Shown: positions 27,542 through 37,218, numbered from the stretch's first letter. The stretch: 64,000 nucleotides of DNA from Clostridiales bacterium 1_7_47FAA (GCA_000155435.1 DS990260.1:873314-937313), one strand, 5' to 3'. Numbers and translations: made by a program. The notes: a model not told the origin generated them from the letters alone.

Positions 27542-28591
27542 ATGATGGACATTCTTGTTACAATTTTCACTGCCTTTGTTTCAGGCGTACTGGCAACCGC
27601 CCTGGGCGCCCTTGGTTCAGTAATCCTTACAGCCCTTGTTTCCATTGTTGGGGTATTCTCCATTATGGCGGGATGCGAATATAATATCATCGGGAACATT
27701 TGCTTTGGAATGTTCCTGGGGCCGCAGGTAGCCTTTGGGCCGGCCCTCTGCGCAATGAATTATGCATGGAAAAAGGGATACATAAAGGACAGCAAGGGAC
27801 TGGCCCTTCCATTGGGATCATTGCAGAAAACAGATGTATTAGTATTTGGCGGTATCTGCGCAGTAGCGGGATGGTACTTGAATACAGCCCTTGGCACCTT
27901 CCTTCCGGGACTCTTTGACTGCGTTGCGGCAACCATTGTAATCCTTAATGTGATTACAAAAATCATGTTTGGGAATGAGGGCCTCATGGGGAAGGTTCCT
28001 GAGGGAGATAAGAGATTTGGCTTAAACAGCAAGAATAAGTGGCTTCCCCACATGACCTATGGCCACGGCTCCATGTTCTGGCTGTTCGGCGGCAGCGTTG
28101 GTTTTATTGCCGCATGGCTATTGTATCAGATGTGCCGTTTTTCTGAACAGGTGGGCAATCCCATGATTGCAGGTATTTCATTTGTACCCCTTTGGGCCAT
28201 TGCAGTCGTGTTCTTAATCTTCATGTGCTGCGGCCTGCCCTGCCCTGTATTTCACCATGTCGGGCTTGTGGGCGCTTACGGAGCACAGATGGCGTATAAT
28301 GCCGGATGTTCCGAAATCCGTGTTTACCTGTGGGGCTTTGCATTTGGTATCTTTGCACATTATGCAGGCGATCTGCTTGCGGATCTTTTCTTTGTATATG
28401 GGGAAGGATATGTTGACCCGCCGTCGCTTTCCATGCTCTTCTGCTCCGTATTTGCATTTGCTGTCTTTCCGGCGCTTGGATTGGTTAACCCCGATAGTGC
28501 GGTTTCCGTCATCGCGCCCATGGCCATTATCCTGGCATTTGGGATCTTTGCATATTTTACAGGGAAATGCAAAAAAGCAGACATGTCATAG
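27542..28591 (+). CDS. Polytopic membrane protein of unknown family
   Basis: 349 residues with about eight to ten hydrophobic helices (for example ALGALGSVILTALVSIVGVFSIMAG and AVSVIAPMAIILAFGIFAYF), conserved-looking GHGSMFWLFGG and CCGLPCPVFHHVGLVGAYGAQ, and a short Lys-rich tail. It is not recognised as a known carrier family. It starts 26 bases after the reductase gene, so they are co-transcribed, and it may import the reductase's substrate (inference). A terminator follows. Confidence 0.7.
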   Translation: MMDILVTIFTAFVSGVLATALGALGSVILTALVSIVGVFSIMAGCEYNIIGNICFGMFLGPQVAFGPALCAMNYAWKKGYIKDSKGLALPLGSLQKTDVLVFGGICAVAGWYLNTALGTFLPGLFDCVAATIVILNVITKIMFGNEGLMGKVPEGDKRFGLNSKNKWLPHMTYGHGSMFWLFGGSVGFIAAWLLYQMCRFSEQVGNPMIAGISFVPLWAIAVVFLIFMCCGLPCPVFHHVGLVGAYGAQMAYNAGCSEIRVYLWGFAFGIFAHYAGDLLADLFFVYGEGYVDPPSLSMLFCSVFAFAVFPALGLVNPDSAVSVIAPMAIILAFGIFAYFTGKCKKADMS

Positions 28592-28669
28592 GCAGCCGGA
28601 GGCGGAGCTTTGATGAGGGTACTGTCCTGCTGTATCCGCATTGGACAATAACCCTCTGGCATGCTACAT

Positions 28670-28707
28670 GTAAAAGGACACACCGTATTACCGTTGTGTC
28701 CTTTTAC
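28670..28707. terminator. Bidirectional intrinsic terminator
   Basis: A 13-bp perfect stem, GTAAAAGGACACA (28670-28682) with its complement (28695-28707), and a 12-nt loop. It shares the AAAAGGACAC core with the terminator at 9665. Convergent genes lie on both sides. Confidence 0.82.
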
Positions 28708-28738
28708 AGTCCGAACCGGATTCAATAATTAATCCCTT

Positions 28739-29737
28739 TTACAGCCAGCGCCCCATCGGATACCCCGAATACAATATTGGGGATTCCATCTTTTTTAAGG
28801 ACAAATCCGGCCATGCTGGGGGAAAGCGTCTCCCCTCTCCTGTTTGGCCTATCTCAAACTCCAGTTCCCCATATGCGCCGGGAGCAATCTCATATTTGTC
28901 AAACACAATGACCGGATTTCCATTTTCATTCATATAAAACCTGGTTTCATCCGTAATTCCCGTAAAGCCTCCCTCTGACCCGGACCAGAAGGCAATGCCG
29001 TCCTTTTCCTTCATTTCCTCCATCTGCCGCAGTATGCTGTCATCCGCAATCCTGGCATAGTCCTGGCCCAGGACATCTTCTAATGTAACCATCTTATAAT
29101 CCTTCAGATCAATGTTGTAGTATCTCGTTTCACTGTAGGCCGTGGACCAGCTCTCTGTTCCCCGCACTGCAAAGGAGAGATATTCCTCTGTCTGGGCCTT
29201 GATTTCATATCCTACACGGATTTTAATACCATGTGCCTCCCATTCCTCCTCAGTCCCTCCCGTTTCCATAAACGCCTTCTTATATTCCCTGGCGCGTTCC
29301 ACTGCCTCATCTGCGTACCGGCTGCATAAATCGTATATTTCCTGATTCAGGGCAGCATCCAGCCCATCCGTATCCTCAGCTATCATCTCCACACTTGGGA
29401 TTTCCACGGATATCTTCCAGTCCCCTTCATCCTTTTCATAGGACCGGAAGGTAAGGATCCGCGCCGCCGCTCCTATGACAGGGAGTCCGGCTGCCATTTC
29501 CGCAAATGCCGTATTTGTATTTAAGGCAGCAGTAAATATCAGCACAAGGGCTGCCGCCGCACCGGCACATGTCCCCCATATCCTGTTCCTTCTGTGTATC
29601 CCGGCCATCCGTTTCCTTTGCTCCTGGCTTCTTCTCTTTTCCTCTGATTGGGCAATTGCCGCCTGAATCCTTCCGGACAGTTCAGGCGGGACCGGTATCC
29701 CTTCATACTTTTTTCTTGCATCTTCCATACGGCTCAT
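28739..29737 (-). CDS. RsiV-like anti-sigma factor
   Basis: 332 residues: an N-terminal cytoplasmic part, one membrane helix (about 54-75, AGAAAALVLIFTAALN), and an extracytoplasmic DUF3298-like domain ending NPVIVFDKYEIAPGAYGELEFEIG. RsiV proteins hold SigV inactive and respond to lysozyme. It overlaps the sigma gene by four bases. The last 35 residues look unlike the family, while the frame two bases away reads as plausible protein to a stop at 28722, so the end may be frameshifted near 28850. Confidence 0.82.
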   Translation of the reverse strand: MSRMEDARKKYEGIPVPPELSGRIQAAIAQSEEKRRSQEQRKRMAGIHRRNRIWGTCAGAAAALVLIFTAALNTNTAFAEMAAGLPVIGAAARILTFRSYEKDEGDWKISVEIPSVEMIAEDTDGLDAALNQEIYDLCSRYADEAVERAREYKKAFMETGGTEEEWEAHGIKIRVGYEIKAQTEEYLSFAVRGTESWSTAYSETRYYNIDLKDYKMVTLEDVLGQDYARIADDSILRQMEEMKEKDGIAFWSGSEGGFTGITDETRFYMNENGNPVIVFDKYEIAPGAYGELEFEIGQTGEGRRFPPAWPDLSLKKMESPILYSGYPMGRWL

Positions 29738-30225
29738 GAATCCACCTCCTGTATATTCTGTTTTAACAGTCTTAAGCCACGGTATAGTCTTGCCTTAACC
29801 GTATTCAGGTTTGTGCTTGTCACATAAGCGATTTCCTTCAGTGTCAGCTCCTCAAAATACCGAAGTTTTATAATGGTCTGCACATCCTCATCCAATTGGT
29901 TTAACTGTCCGTATATATCCGGTTCACCATTATATCCTTCCTCATAATATGGCACATCCTGCCCTATCCCGTCTTCTGTGGGTATCTCCATCTTCTGTTT
30001 CCTGATTAACAGCAGGCTCTCATTTACAAGGATGCGGTAAAACCATGTCCTGATGGCATTTTCATTCCTGAGCGCCCCGTAGTGGTCCAATGCCTTGCAG
30101 ACAGCACTCTGGACAATATCCATTGCATCCTCCTGGTTATGGACATAGCTGTAGGCCAGCCTGTAAAATTTCTCCTGATTGCTGACAATATAGTCTACAA
30201 TCCTGTTATATAAATCTTGATTCAT
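29734..30225 (-). CDS. ECF sigma factor, SigV-like
   Basis: 163 residues. Region 2 (YRLAYSYVHNQEDAMDIVQSAVCKALDHY...AIRTWFYRILVNE) and region 4 (LDEDVQTIIKLRYFEELTLKEIAYVTSTNLNTVKARLYRGL) are both present. Paired with the downstream RsiV-like anti-sigma factor (ATGA overlap). It probably directs a cell-envelope stress response. Confidence 0.92.
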   Translation of the reverse strand: MNQDLYNRIVDYIVSNQEKFYRLAYSYVHNQEDAMDIVQSAVCKALDHYGALRNENAIRTWFYRILVNESLLLIRKQKMEIPTEDGIGQDVPYYEEGYNGEPDIYGQLNQLDEDVQTIIKLRYFEELTLKEIAYVTSTNLNTVKARLYRGLRLLKQNIQEVDS

Positions 30226-30356
30226 GGGGTACTTAATCCCTCCTTACAGTATGATTTCATGGTACATCACAGCGTATATCGCCATCACTGATATATAGAT
30301 TCTTTTTTCCTGCCAAAAGTTGCATCTGATTATATTTTCCTGTCATAAAACAAGGA

Positions 30357-30377
30357 CAGGAATCCCTTCGATTCCTG
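30357..30377 (-). terminator. Likely terminator after the MATE gene
   Basis: CAGGAATC (30357-30364) pairs with GATTCCTG (30370-30377) around a 5-nt loop. On the minus strand it is followed by TCCTTGTTTTA. It sits about 40 bases after the MATE stop. Confidence 0.6.
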
Positions 30378-30416
30378 CCCTGTCCGGCAGCTGCCCCATA
30401 TTGCCCTGTTCCTGTC

Positions 30417-31805
30417 TCATCCCTTTTCTACCCGGATTGCCGCCATATGCCCTGTTGCAATCCGCTTCATCGGTTTTACCGAGTACAGGCAGACTGCCAT
30501 GGTCAGTATATCTGCCGCCGGCTGTGCCAGATAAATCCCCGTTACCCCCAGCATCCCGGGCAGGATTAATATGAACGGTACATAGAACAATCCCTGACGG
30601 ATGACGGACAGGAACAGTCCGTACTTTGAGGAGCCAATGGTCTGAAACGTTATTGTCATCATGTAGCACAATCCAAATGCAGGATAAAGGGCCACCTGGG
30701 AAACCAGAAGCCTGACCCCATAATCAATGACTGCCGGATTCCCGTTAAACAGCATGATTAACGGCCTTGCCAGAAGTATATAGGTTCCCGCTACCAGTAT
30801 GGTAAGAATCAGGGATGTCCGTAACGCAAAACGGACCGACTCATGAAACCGTTCCTCCTTTTTCGCGCCAAAGGAATAGGAAGCTACCGGCTGATATCCC
30901 TGCATGAACCCCATGATCACATAGCATCCAATCAGCACCAGGCGCTGCACCACGCCGTATGCCGCTATGATAAGATCTGAGTCCGCCATGGGCTTCGCCG
31001 CAATATTCGTAAGGGATGTTGCCACTGCAAGGCAGATCTGTATGACGGCCGTAGGTATCCCGATGAGCGTGACGGATCTGATGAGCGTCCATTGGGGGTT
31101 AAAATACTCCCTCTTTATCTTTATGATGGAGCGTCCGGTGATATAGAACCACCCAAGGATGAAACACGTGACGAACTGTGAAACCGTTGTGGCAAGGGAC
31201 GCTCCCTCCACTCCCATCCCCAGTCCCCAGCTAAACATGAATACAGGGTCCAGGATCACGTTAAGGGCCGCGCCGGTCACAACGGCAATGGATGAAATCC
31301 TTACGGATGACTCTGCCCTGGCCGCACAGTTCATACTCTGCGCAGGAAGGTTGGCAAGGGCTGCCACAAACATCCAGAATGCATACTCCCTGGCCTGGGG
31401 CAGCACAGCCTCGGAGGCACCGAAGGAACGCAACAAAGGGTCCATGAAAATGATGCCTGCCGCACATAAAAGGATTCCAATGAGGACCGATAACCCCACC
31501 ACGGATGTGACTGTCCTGTTTGCGCCGTCCCTATCGCCTGCCCCCAGCTGCCTGCCCGCCAGGACCGCTGCCCCGGCCGCAAATATATTTTCCACCGAGA
31601 CCATGATGAGCAGCAGCGGCAGGGTAACGCCCACTGCCGCAAGCGCTATATCCGACCCCAGCATCCCGATATAAGCCGTATCCACAATGTTGTAGACAGC
31701 CTTTGCCAGCAGCGCCAGGGTAGCCGGGACTGCCAGTCTGGTAATGGCCCTGGAGGGCTTCATATCACCAAGTATGGATTCCTGCTGTACATTTCCGTTC
31801 TTCAT
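30417..31805 (-). CDS. MATE-family multidrug efflux transporter
   Basis: 462 residues with twelve membrane helices in two halves of a MATE fold (AVYNIVDTAYIGMLGSDIALAAVGVTLPL, MNCAARAESSVRISSI, GFMQGYQPVASYSFGAKK). It exports cationic or other toxic compounds in exchange for Na+ or H+. Its start overlaps the end of the TetR regulator gene, which probably represses it. Confidence 0.92.
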   Translation of the reverse strand: MKNGNVQQESILGDMKPSRAITRLAVPATLALLAKAVYNIVDTAYIGMLGSDIALAAVGVTLPLLLIMVSVENIFAAGAAVLAGRQLGAGDRDGANRTVTSVVGLSVLIGILLCAAGIIFMDPLLRSFGASEAVLPQAREYAFWMFVAALANLPAQSMNCAARAESSVRISSIAVVTGAALNVILDPVFMFSWGLGMGVEGASLATTVSQFVTCFILGWFYITGRSIIKIKREYFNPQWTLIRSVTLIGIPTAVIQICLAVATSLTNIAAKPMADSDLIIAAYGVVQRLVLIGCYVIMGFMQGYQPVASYSFGAKKEERFHESVRFALRTSLILTILVAGTYILLARPLIMLFNGNPAVIDYGVRLLVSQVALYPAFGLCYMMTITFQTIGSSKYGLFLSVIRQGLFYVPFILILPGMLGVTGIYLAQPAADILTMAVCLYSVKPMKRIATGHMAAIRVEKG

Positions 31806-32425
31806 ATCCCCACTTCCTTCCGCTCCACCACGCCATAAAGCAGCACATCCAATGCCCTGCGGCAGTCCTCTTCATGTGTCTTAAAATCAATCTCCTGCTG
31901 CCCGGATGTCTGATGCTTTGCATTGACATAATCCTGAAACTGCAGGAATATATCCACCACCGTTTCCCTGGATACCCCGTCCCTGAGCTTAAGAGGCTCC
32001 AGTATCCGGTTCAATATGGATATATTAAACTCATCAAACCCGGACTTACGCTGTCTGACCGCAGCTTCCAGATGGGCCGGCGGCATGATGACCGCCTCGC
32101 AGAAAATCCTCCGGTACACGGGAAATGTCTGGAAAAATTCAAACCTCGCATCAAAATAAAGCTGCAGCTGTCTGGGAACGGATACCGCTTCCAATATCAG
32201 CTTCCCCTGCAGATATTCCGTCAGGACCTGGAAACATTCATCCACGCAGGCCAGATACAGTTCGTCCTTGGTCTGGAAATAGTGGTAAATGATTCCCTTC
32301 GAGATTCCCTCCCCGCTGCATATATTGTTAACGGAACTGGCTCCATATCCCTGTCCTGCAAACTCCTCCAGTGCTGCCTCCATAATCCTGCGCTTTGTCT
32401 GTTGGTTTTTCTCTTCCCGCTTCAT
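31802..32425 (-). CDS. TetR-family repressor
   Basis: 207 residues. N-terminal helix-turn-helix KRRIMEAALEEFAGQGYGASSVNNICSGEGISKGIIYHYFQTKDELY followed by a helical ligand-binding domain. First gene of an operon with the MATE exporter. Two TTGACC-type palindromes cover its promoter, so it most likely represses itself and the exporter. GGAGG precedes the ATG. Confidence 0.93.
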   Translation of the reverse strand: MKREEKNQQTKRRIMEAALEEFAGQGYGASSVNNICSGEGISKGIIYHYFQTKDELYLACVDECFQVLTEYLQGKLILEAVSVPRQLQLYFDARFEFFQTFPVYRRIFCEAVIMPPAHLEAAVRQRKSGFDEFNISILNRILEPLKLRDGVSRETVVDIFLQFQDYVNAKHQTSGQQEIDFKTHEEDCRRALDVLLYGVVERKEVGI

Positions 32426-32444
32426 GTGCTTCCTCCCAAAATTA

Positions 32445-32498
32445 TTGACCTAGTGGTCTATTTATCATTAGAATAGCACAAATTGACCATGAGGTCAA
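32445..32498 (-). promoter_or_regulatory. TetR promoter with two operators
   Basis: Palindromes TTGACC-N4-GGTCTA (32445-32460) and TTGACC-N4-GGTCAA (32483-32498) are centred 38 bp apart. On the minus strand the second contains the -35 TTGACC (32493-32498), 17 bp from the -10 TATTCT (32470-32475). Binding would block RNA polymerase. Confidence 0.72.
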
Positions 32499-32552
32499 TA
32501 TTTTTTCCATATCCAATTAATTTATGACATCGATTCAGTGCCTGCAATACAA

Positions 32553-32577
32553 AAGACGCCCATTCCCTGAGCGTCTT
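32553..32577 (-). terminator. Terminator after the diguanylate cyclase gene
   Basis: AAGACGC (32553-32559) and its complement (32571-32577) form a 7-bp stem. On the minus strand it is followed by TTTTGTATT. Confidence 0.6.
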
Positions 32578-32693
32578 CTACAATCCAATCTTGTCCTTAC
32601 AGGCATTTCCCGTCTCCAAATGTCATGATCCGGCTTCCTGCCGGGAGTATCTCCCATGCCGGCAAAGGCTGACCTTAAAAGAACGGTGCCCAC

Positions 32694-34898
32694 TCACCTT
32701 CTGTTTTCCTGCAGCCGTTTATATTCCGTGATGTCGGCGCAATTAATCAGATACGCATCGTGCTCGCCCCATTTCATCGTGGAGTACCGTATTCTGGTCC
32801 ATACATCATACTGTGGGTTATATACCTCCGTGGTTCCGGTCAGCGGACAGCTTTCGCAGGGAGTGCTGCGGCCGAAAAACGCCTGATGGCAAGTCATACC
32901 GGCCCTGGCGGACGGATCCAGACGGAGTGTCTTTTGATTCACATACAACAGCTCATAGGTGCCCTGCCGGATGACGTAGATATAGGCATCCTGCATATCC
33001 AGGATTGTGTTGAGCTGGACCATGATCTGCTCGTTGCGGTCCGCCTCCCGCTTTTTCAGGAGGAATGTATTCAGCATCTGGGCAATCAAAGAGAGCATGC
33101 CAATCTCCTCTTTGTTCCACATCCTCAGACCCGTGCACTCATCAAACCCGATAAAGCCCCGGAATTCCTTTCCATCGTAAAGCGCGCACTGGAGCGTGGA
33201 ACAGATTTCCTGACTCTCAAAAAGCGCGGTCTGGGTAGGGGTCAGGGAATGGATATCCCGGCAGTAAAAAATAGAGTTATCCCGAAACAGCTCCTTGTAG
33301 CCCTCCACGTTTTCATAAGGATAATGCTGTAAAAACTCCTTTTGCGGCGCAATTCCCTCATTGCACCATTCATAAGTATTATCGGTATATTCCCCGCTGT
33401 CGCTGTTTTCAAACACATAAGCCCGGCTCACATCGAACCGCCTTCCCACAATTTCCAGGATTGCTTCCACGGCAGTGTCAATATCATTGGTATCATACAG
33501 GATTTGAAACACATAATTGACCAGGTCCCCAACCTTCCCACTTACGGTCTGGTCGGAATCAATGGCCGCCCCCAGGGAGGAATATCCAATCCGGTCCACT
33601 GCCTCCAGACTATTAACGTCATATCGGGCATACTGGTTCTTGCCCTGGCTTTTAGCCTGGTACAGTGCCAGATCCGCACAGTGGTACAGGGTCTGGTAAT
33701 CAGTACCGTCCCACGGATAAATGGCCAGACCGATGCTGCAGGTCACCTCAACGGGCTGTTTTTCCCCCTGAAACAGCTGCTGGAACATCGCCAGAAGTTT
33801 CCCTGCCTTCTGTTCGGCAATCTGTGTGGAAGGAATATCCTTTAAGAACATTGCGAACTCGTCCCCGCCGATTCTGCCGATTACATCCGACTTCCGCGTC
33901 AGCTTTTTCATGCCGGCTGCCAGTTCAGCCAGCACTGCGTCCCCAAACAGATGTCCCTGCCTGTCGTTCACCAGCTTGAAGTTATCCACATCAATGATGA
34001 ACATGGCACATACCGTCTCTGGCCGGCCTGACAGGTACTGTTCTGCCCTGTGTTCCATTTCGGCATGGTTGTAAAGACCGGTCAGGGCGTCCAGCTCCGC
34101 CCGCCTGCGCAGTTCTTCCACCATCCGCTTTTCTTCGTCAATATCTGAAATGGTCCCTACCGCGCGCAGCGGCCTGCCGTCTGCGTCATATTGGGTAGCG
34201 GCCCGCAGCCGGCACCAGATATACTGCCCCTTTGTATTGCGGATACGGACGTCAAGGAGCGAATTGGACACCCCCCGTTTCACATCTTCCATAAGCGCGG
34301 CCATCGGCCCGATATCATCAGGATAGAAATGCCGCAAAATTTCCTCCTTCTGGAGTCTGCTGTCATAACTAGGCGCATAACCAAATTTTCCCAGCCAATT
34401 AGGTGAAAAGGAAATGGCATCCTCAATAAGGTTCCACTCAAAGATGATATCCGAGGATTGATTCATGATGATTTCCAGATGCTCCAATGACAGACGAAGC
34501 TTCTCCTGGGCATCCCGTACCTCAGTGAGGTCAAGAAAAATACAGAAAAAGCGTTCTTCCTGTTCGTCACCGAACAGCTGGGCGCTGCTGGCAGTCCATT
34601 TATAACTGCCGTCCTTACACAAGACCCGGTAGCTCAGGGAAAGCTGGTTGCCTTTATTCAGCTGGCGCCCCACTTCACCCAGGAAATTTTGACGGTCCAA
34701 TGGATGGATCATTGTGAGGAACTGATTTTGAAACAGTCTCTCCAGTTCTTCCCTGGTAAATCCGAATATACTGAGGAAACCATCGTTGACCCCAACAATG
34801 GTGTATTCATTGTCATTCCTGCATTGCATGACTCCACCTGGAATGAGGTTCAGGATAGCCTCACCCTCCTGACTGAGCCCTTTCAGCAATCTATTCAC
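32694..34898 (-). CDS. Diguanylate cyclase with PAS and GAF domains
   Basis: About 734 residues. Order: PAS (about 10-130, ending ERFFCIFLDLTEVRDAQ), PAS/PAC (about 135-265, GTISDIDEEKR), GGDEF domain (about 270-440) with intact RIGGDEFAMFL and inhibitory RxxD (RKSD) five residues upstream, GAF-like domain (about 465-625), and a C-terminal PAS-like segment with a CESCP pair. It makes cyclic-di-GMP and is likely feedback inhibited. No membrane helix is seen, so it is cytoplasmic. The start is probably GTG 34898, seven bases after GAGGGGGG, not the TTG at 34931. Confidence 0.9.
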   Translation of the reverse strand: MNRLLKGLSQEGEAILNLIPGGVMQCRNDNEYTIVGVNDGFLSIFGFTREELERLFQNQFLTMIHPLDRQNFLGEVGRQLNKGNQLSLSYRVLCKDGSYKWTASSAQLFGDEQEERFFCIFLDLTEVRDAQEKLRLSLEHLEIIMNQSSDIIFEWNLIEDAISFSPNWLGKFGYAPSYDSRLQKEEILRHFYPDDIGPMAALMEDVKRGVSNSLLDVRIRNTKGQYIWCRLRAATQYDADGRPLRAVGTISDIDEEKRMVEELRRRAELDALTGLYNHAEMEHRAEQYLSGRPETVCAMFIIDVDNFKLVNDRQGHLFGDAVLAELAAGMKKLTRKSDVIGRIGGDEFAMFLKDIPSTQIAEQKAGKLLAMFQQLFQGEKQPVEVTCSIGLAIYPWDGTDYQTLYHCADLALYQAKSQGKNQYARYDVNSLEAVDRIGYSSLGAAIDSDQTVSGKVGDLVNYVFQILYDTNDIDTAVEAILEIVGRRFDVSRAYVFENSDSGEYTDNTYEWCNEGIAPQKEFLQHYPYENVEGYKELFRDNSIFYCRDIHSLTPTQTALFESQEICSTLQCALYDGKEFRGFIGFDECTGLRMWNKEEIGMLSLIAQMLNTFLLKKREADRNEQIMVQLNTILDMQDAYIYVIRQGTYELLYVNQKTLRLDPSARAGMTCHQAFFGRSTPCESCPLTGTTEVYNPQYDVWTRIRYSTMKWGEHDAYLINCADITEYKRLQENRR

Positions 34899-35184
34899 AT
34901 TTATTCCCCCCTCACAATCCTGGCACCCCAATTGGGATTGTCAATGACCGGCGTTCCTCTGCGGTTTCTGCCGATAGTGATGCTCCTGCTCCTCGTTTTC
35001 GGCAGCCCATCAATCGCTCACATACATATATATTTGCATTGAGTATAGCAAAAACCATAAAAAATAGCAATAGCCTGTCCTGCTGCCTGATACATCATAC
35101 AGGCAAGGAAATAGATTCCCCAATCGTCCGGGATTCCCCGAAACCACCATAAAGGAAATGGCTGCAGCGGCAAAGGCCTGCGGT

Positions 35185-36144
35185 TCAGGAGCGCTGTAGG
35201 GCGGCTTCTGTGCGGCTGTTCTGAAAAGAACCGTCCGCGCGCCCGACATTAAGACCCTGCTTCAGATATTCCTTCCTCATCTGTCCCGGTGTCTTTCCGT
35301 ATTGTTTCCGGAAAGACTTTGTATAATAACTGGCATTATGAAAACCGGATCCATATGCTATCTCCGTAATTGGAAGCCGTGTTTCTGTAAGCAGCACCGT
35401 GCTCTGCGCAAGACGGTATGTAATAACGTAATCAATCGGAGAGGTATTCATATACTTTTTAAATATATTACAGCATGCCGTCTTACCCATCTCCCCAATT
35501 TTCGCAATATCATCCAGCATGATGGAATCCTGATAGTGTTTTTGGATATAGCCGACCATTTTCCTTAATTGAATGAGAGAAATATCAGCTTTCTCTGATT
35601 TCTCTGAAAGCAGCTCCATATTGTTCGTATACAATAGGGTAAATATCCTAAATACCGCTTCCTGGCACAAAAGATAAAACTCCGGGGCATCCTGATTCAG
35701 ATGAAAGACGGTCCATAACACTTCCAGTAATTCATTCTGCCACTTCTTATCCGGACGTAAATGTAAAAACGGAATTGCCTGGCATTCTGTAAAAGGGCGC
35801 ACATAACGCTCCCTGATATATGGATTACCGGACAAAACCGAGGGATGGATGATGAAACATATGAACCCGCACTCTTCTTTCTTATCTGAATATCCAAAAT
35901 GAAAGTTCCGGCTGTTTACCACAATCCCCTCATTCTCATAAAGCGTGATGTTTTCCCCGTTTACATCATACTGCATGGTGCCGGACAATACATATATGAT
36001 TTCAACATCCTCATGCCAGTGTGATACCGCAGTATAATTGTGGTACTGCGATAAAAACGCGCTTCGTATATAGACAGGATACTGTGGAATCATATAATCC
36101 ATCACTTCTGAAAAATCCTGCTTAACATTGACCTGCATTGCCAT
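35185..36144 (-). CDS. AraC-family regulator with cupin sensor
   Basis: 319 residues. The N-terminal half is an AraC-type cupin (VSHWHEDVEIIYVLSGTMQY) and the C-terminal half has two helix-turn-helix units (LDDIAKIGEMGKTACCNIFKKYMNTSPIDYVITYRL and PITEIAYGSGFHNASYYTKSFRKQYGKTPGQMR). Such proteins often control sugar genes. It is divergent from the truncated PHP gene. Downstream to 34899 (286 bases) no gene is seen. Confidence 0.9.
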   Translation of the reverse strand: MAMQVNVKQDFSEVMDYMIPQYPVYIRSAFLSQYHNYTAVSHWHEDVEIIYVLSGTMQYDVNGENITLYENEGIVVNSRNFHFGYSDKKEECGFICFIIHPSVLSGNPYIRERYVRPFTECQAIPFLHLRPDKKWQNELLEVLWTVFHLNQDAPEFYLLCQEAVFRIFTLLYTNNMELLSEKSEKADISLIQLRKMVGYIQKHYQDSIMLDDIAKIGEMGKTACCNIFKKYMNTSPIDYVITYRLAQSTVLLTETRLPITEIAYGSGFHNASYYTKSFRKQYGKTPGQMRKEYLKQGLNVGRADGSFQNSRTEAALQRS

Positions 36145-36269
36145 ATAGAACGTCCCCCGCGTTTCCTTCCCATTAAGGTGAAATATATTTATATTATTTC
36201 GTAAGATTATTATATTATTATCTCTTGTTCCGTAATATAATTATAAAAATACAGAAGGAGGATGTCAAG

Positions 36270-36725
36270 ATGAAGGCAAATGCCGTCATAGAAGACTATC
36301 ATGTACATTCAGCGTATAGTGATGATTCCACTTATCCTCTAAGACAGGTGGTCATGGATTCCATTGATATGGGAATAAAAGAAATATGCTTTACGGATCA
36401 TGTGGATTATGGAATCAAACGGGACTGGGACAGTCCCCTTGGAATCGGATACAGGTCAGGAGCCGCCGGGCCGGAGCCCTTTGCGAATGTGGATTATCCG
36501 AAGTATGCAGATGAAATATCCGGCTTACAGAAAGAATACGGAGAACACATATCCATCAAGCTGGGGTTGGAATTTGGAGTTCAGGTCCACACAATCCCTC
36601 TATACGAAAAACTCTTTTCCCGATATCCTTTTGATTTTATCATTCTTTCAATCCATCAGGTCGGGGATAAGGAATTCTGGACACAGGAATTTCAAACGGG
36701 ACAGACACAGGATGAATACCGATGA
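36270..36725 (+). pseudogene. Truncated PHP-family histidinol-phosphatase
   Basis: 151 residues starting MKANAVIEDYHVHSAYSDDS after AAGGAGG. The metal-binding PHP motifs YHVHSAYSDD, CFTDHVDYG and LGLEFGVQ and the later ILSIHQVGDKEFW match HisK-type histidinol-phosphatases of about 265 residues, but the chain stops after TGQTQDEYR. About 110 C-terminal residues with further metal ligands are missing. The break lies where a 5'-truncated acetyltransferase begins, so a deletion probably joined the two genes. Unlikely to be active. Confidence 0.75.
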
Positions 36726-37218
36726 AAATGAGAGGAAAAACATACTGGATGAATTACTTCCGACAAGAGGGGAGGGGGCATACTTACAGGGACCCATTTA
36801 TTTTGACTATGGGATTCATACCAGCCTCGGGAAAAGTTTCTATGTCAATTCTAATTTTACCGTACTGGATGTCTGCCGCGTAACGATTGGGGACAATGTG
36901 TTCATCGGGCCCAATGTTTCGATTTTTACCCCCATACATCCGCTTCGCTGGCAGGACCGGAATATGTATGTATCGGAAAAGGGGACGATGACAAATAAAG
37001 AGTATGGCGCGCCTGTAACGATTGGGGACAACTGCTGGATTGCGGGAAACGTTACGATTCTTGCCGGCTCCAAAATTGGTTCCGGCTGTGTAATCGGCGC
37101 CGGTTCCGTTGTATCCGGAGAAATCCCTGACCATTCGGTGGCATATGGCGTCCCATGCCGTGTCGCCCGTGCGGTTACAAATCTTGATGGTCTTGAATAT
37201 CACAGGGAGCTGTTCTAA
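36712..37218 (+). pseudogene. 5'-truncated maltose-type O-acetyltransferase
   Basis: From ATG 36712 the frame gives 168 residues: KNILDELLPTRGEGAYLQGPIYFDYG, then hexapeptide repeats (VTIGDNVFIGPNVSIFTP, VTIGDNCWIAGNVTILAG) and a YGVPCRVAR end, all typical of Maa. The usual first 30 or so residues (Mac helix) are missing, replaced by PHP phosphatase sequence in another frame. No good ribosome site precedes 36712, although overlap with the PHP stop could allow coupled translation. The core may still fold. Confidence 0.7.

Noticed and set aside
28625-28640. Small unrecorded gene between 28592 and 28670
   Set aside because: No ribosome site or plausible frame; only the terminator at 28670-28707 is supported.
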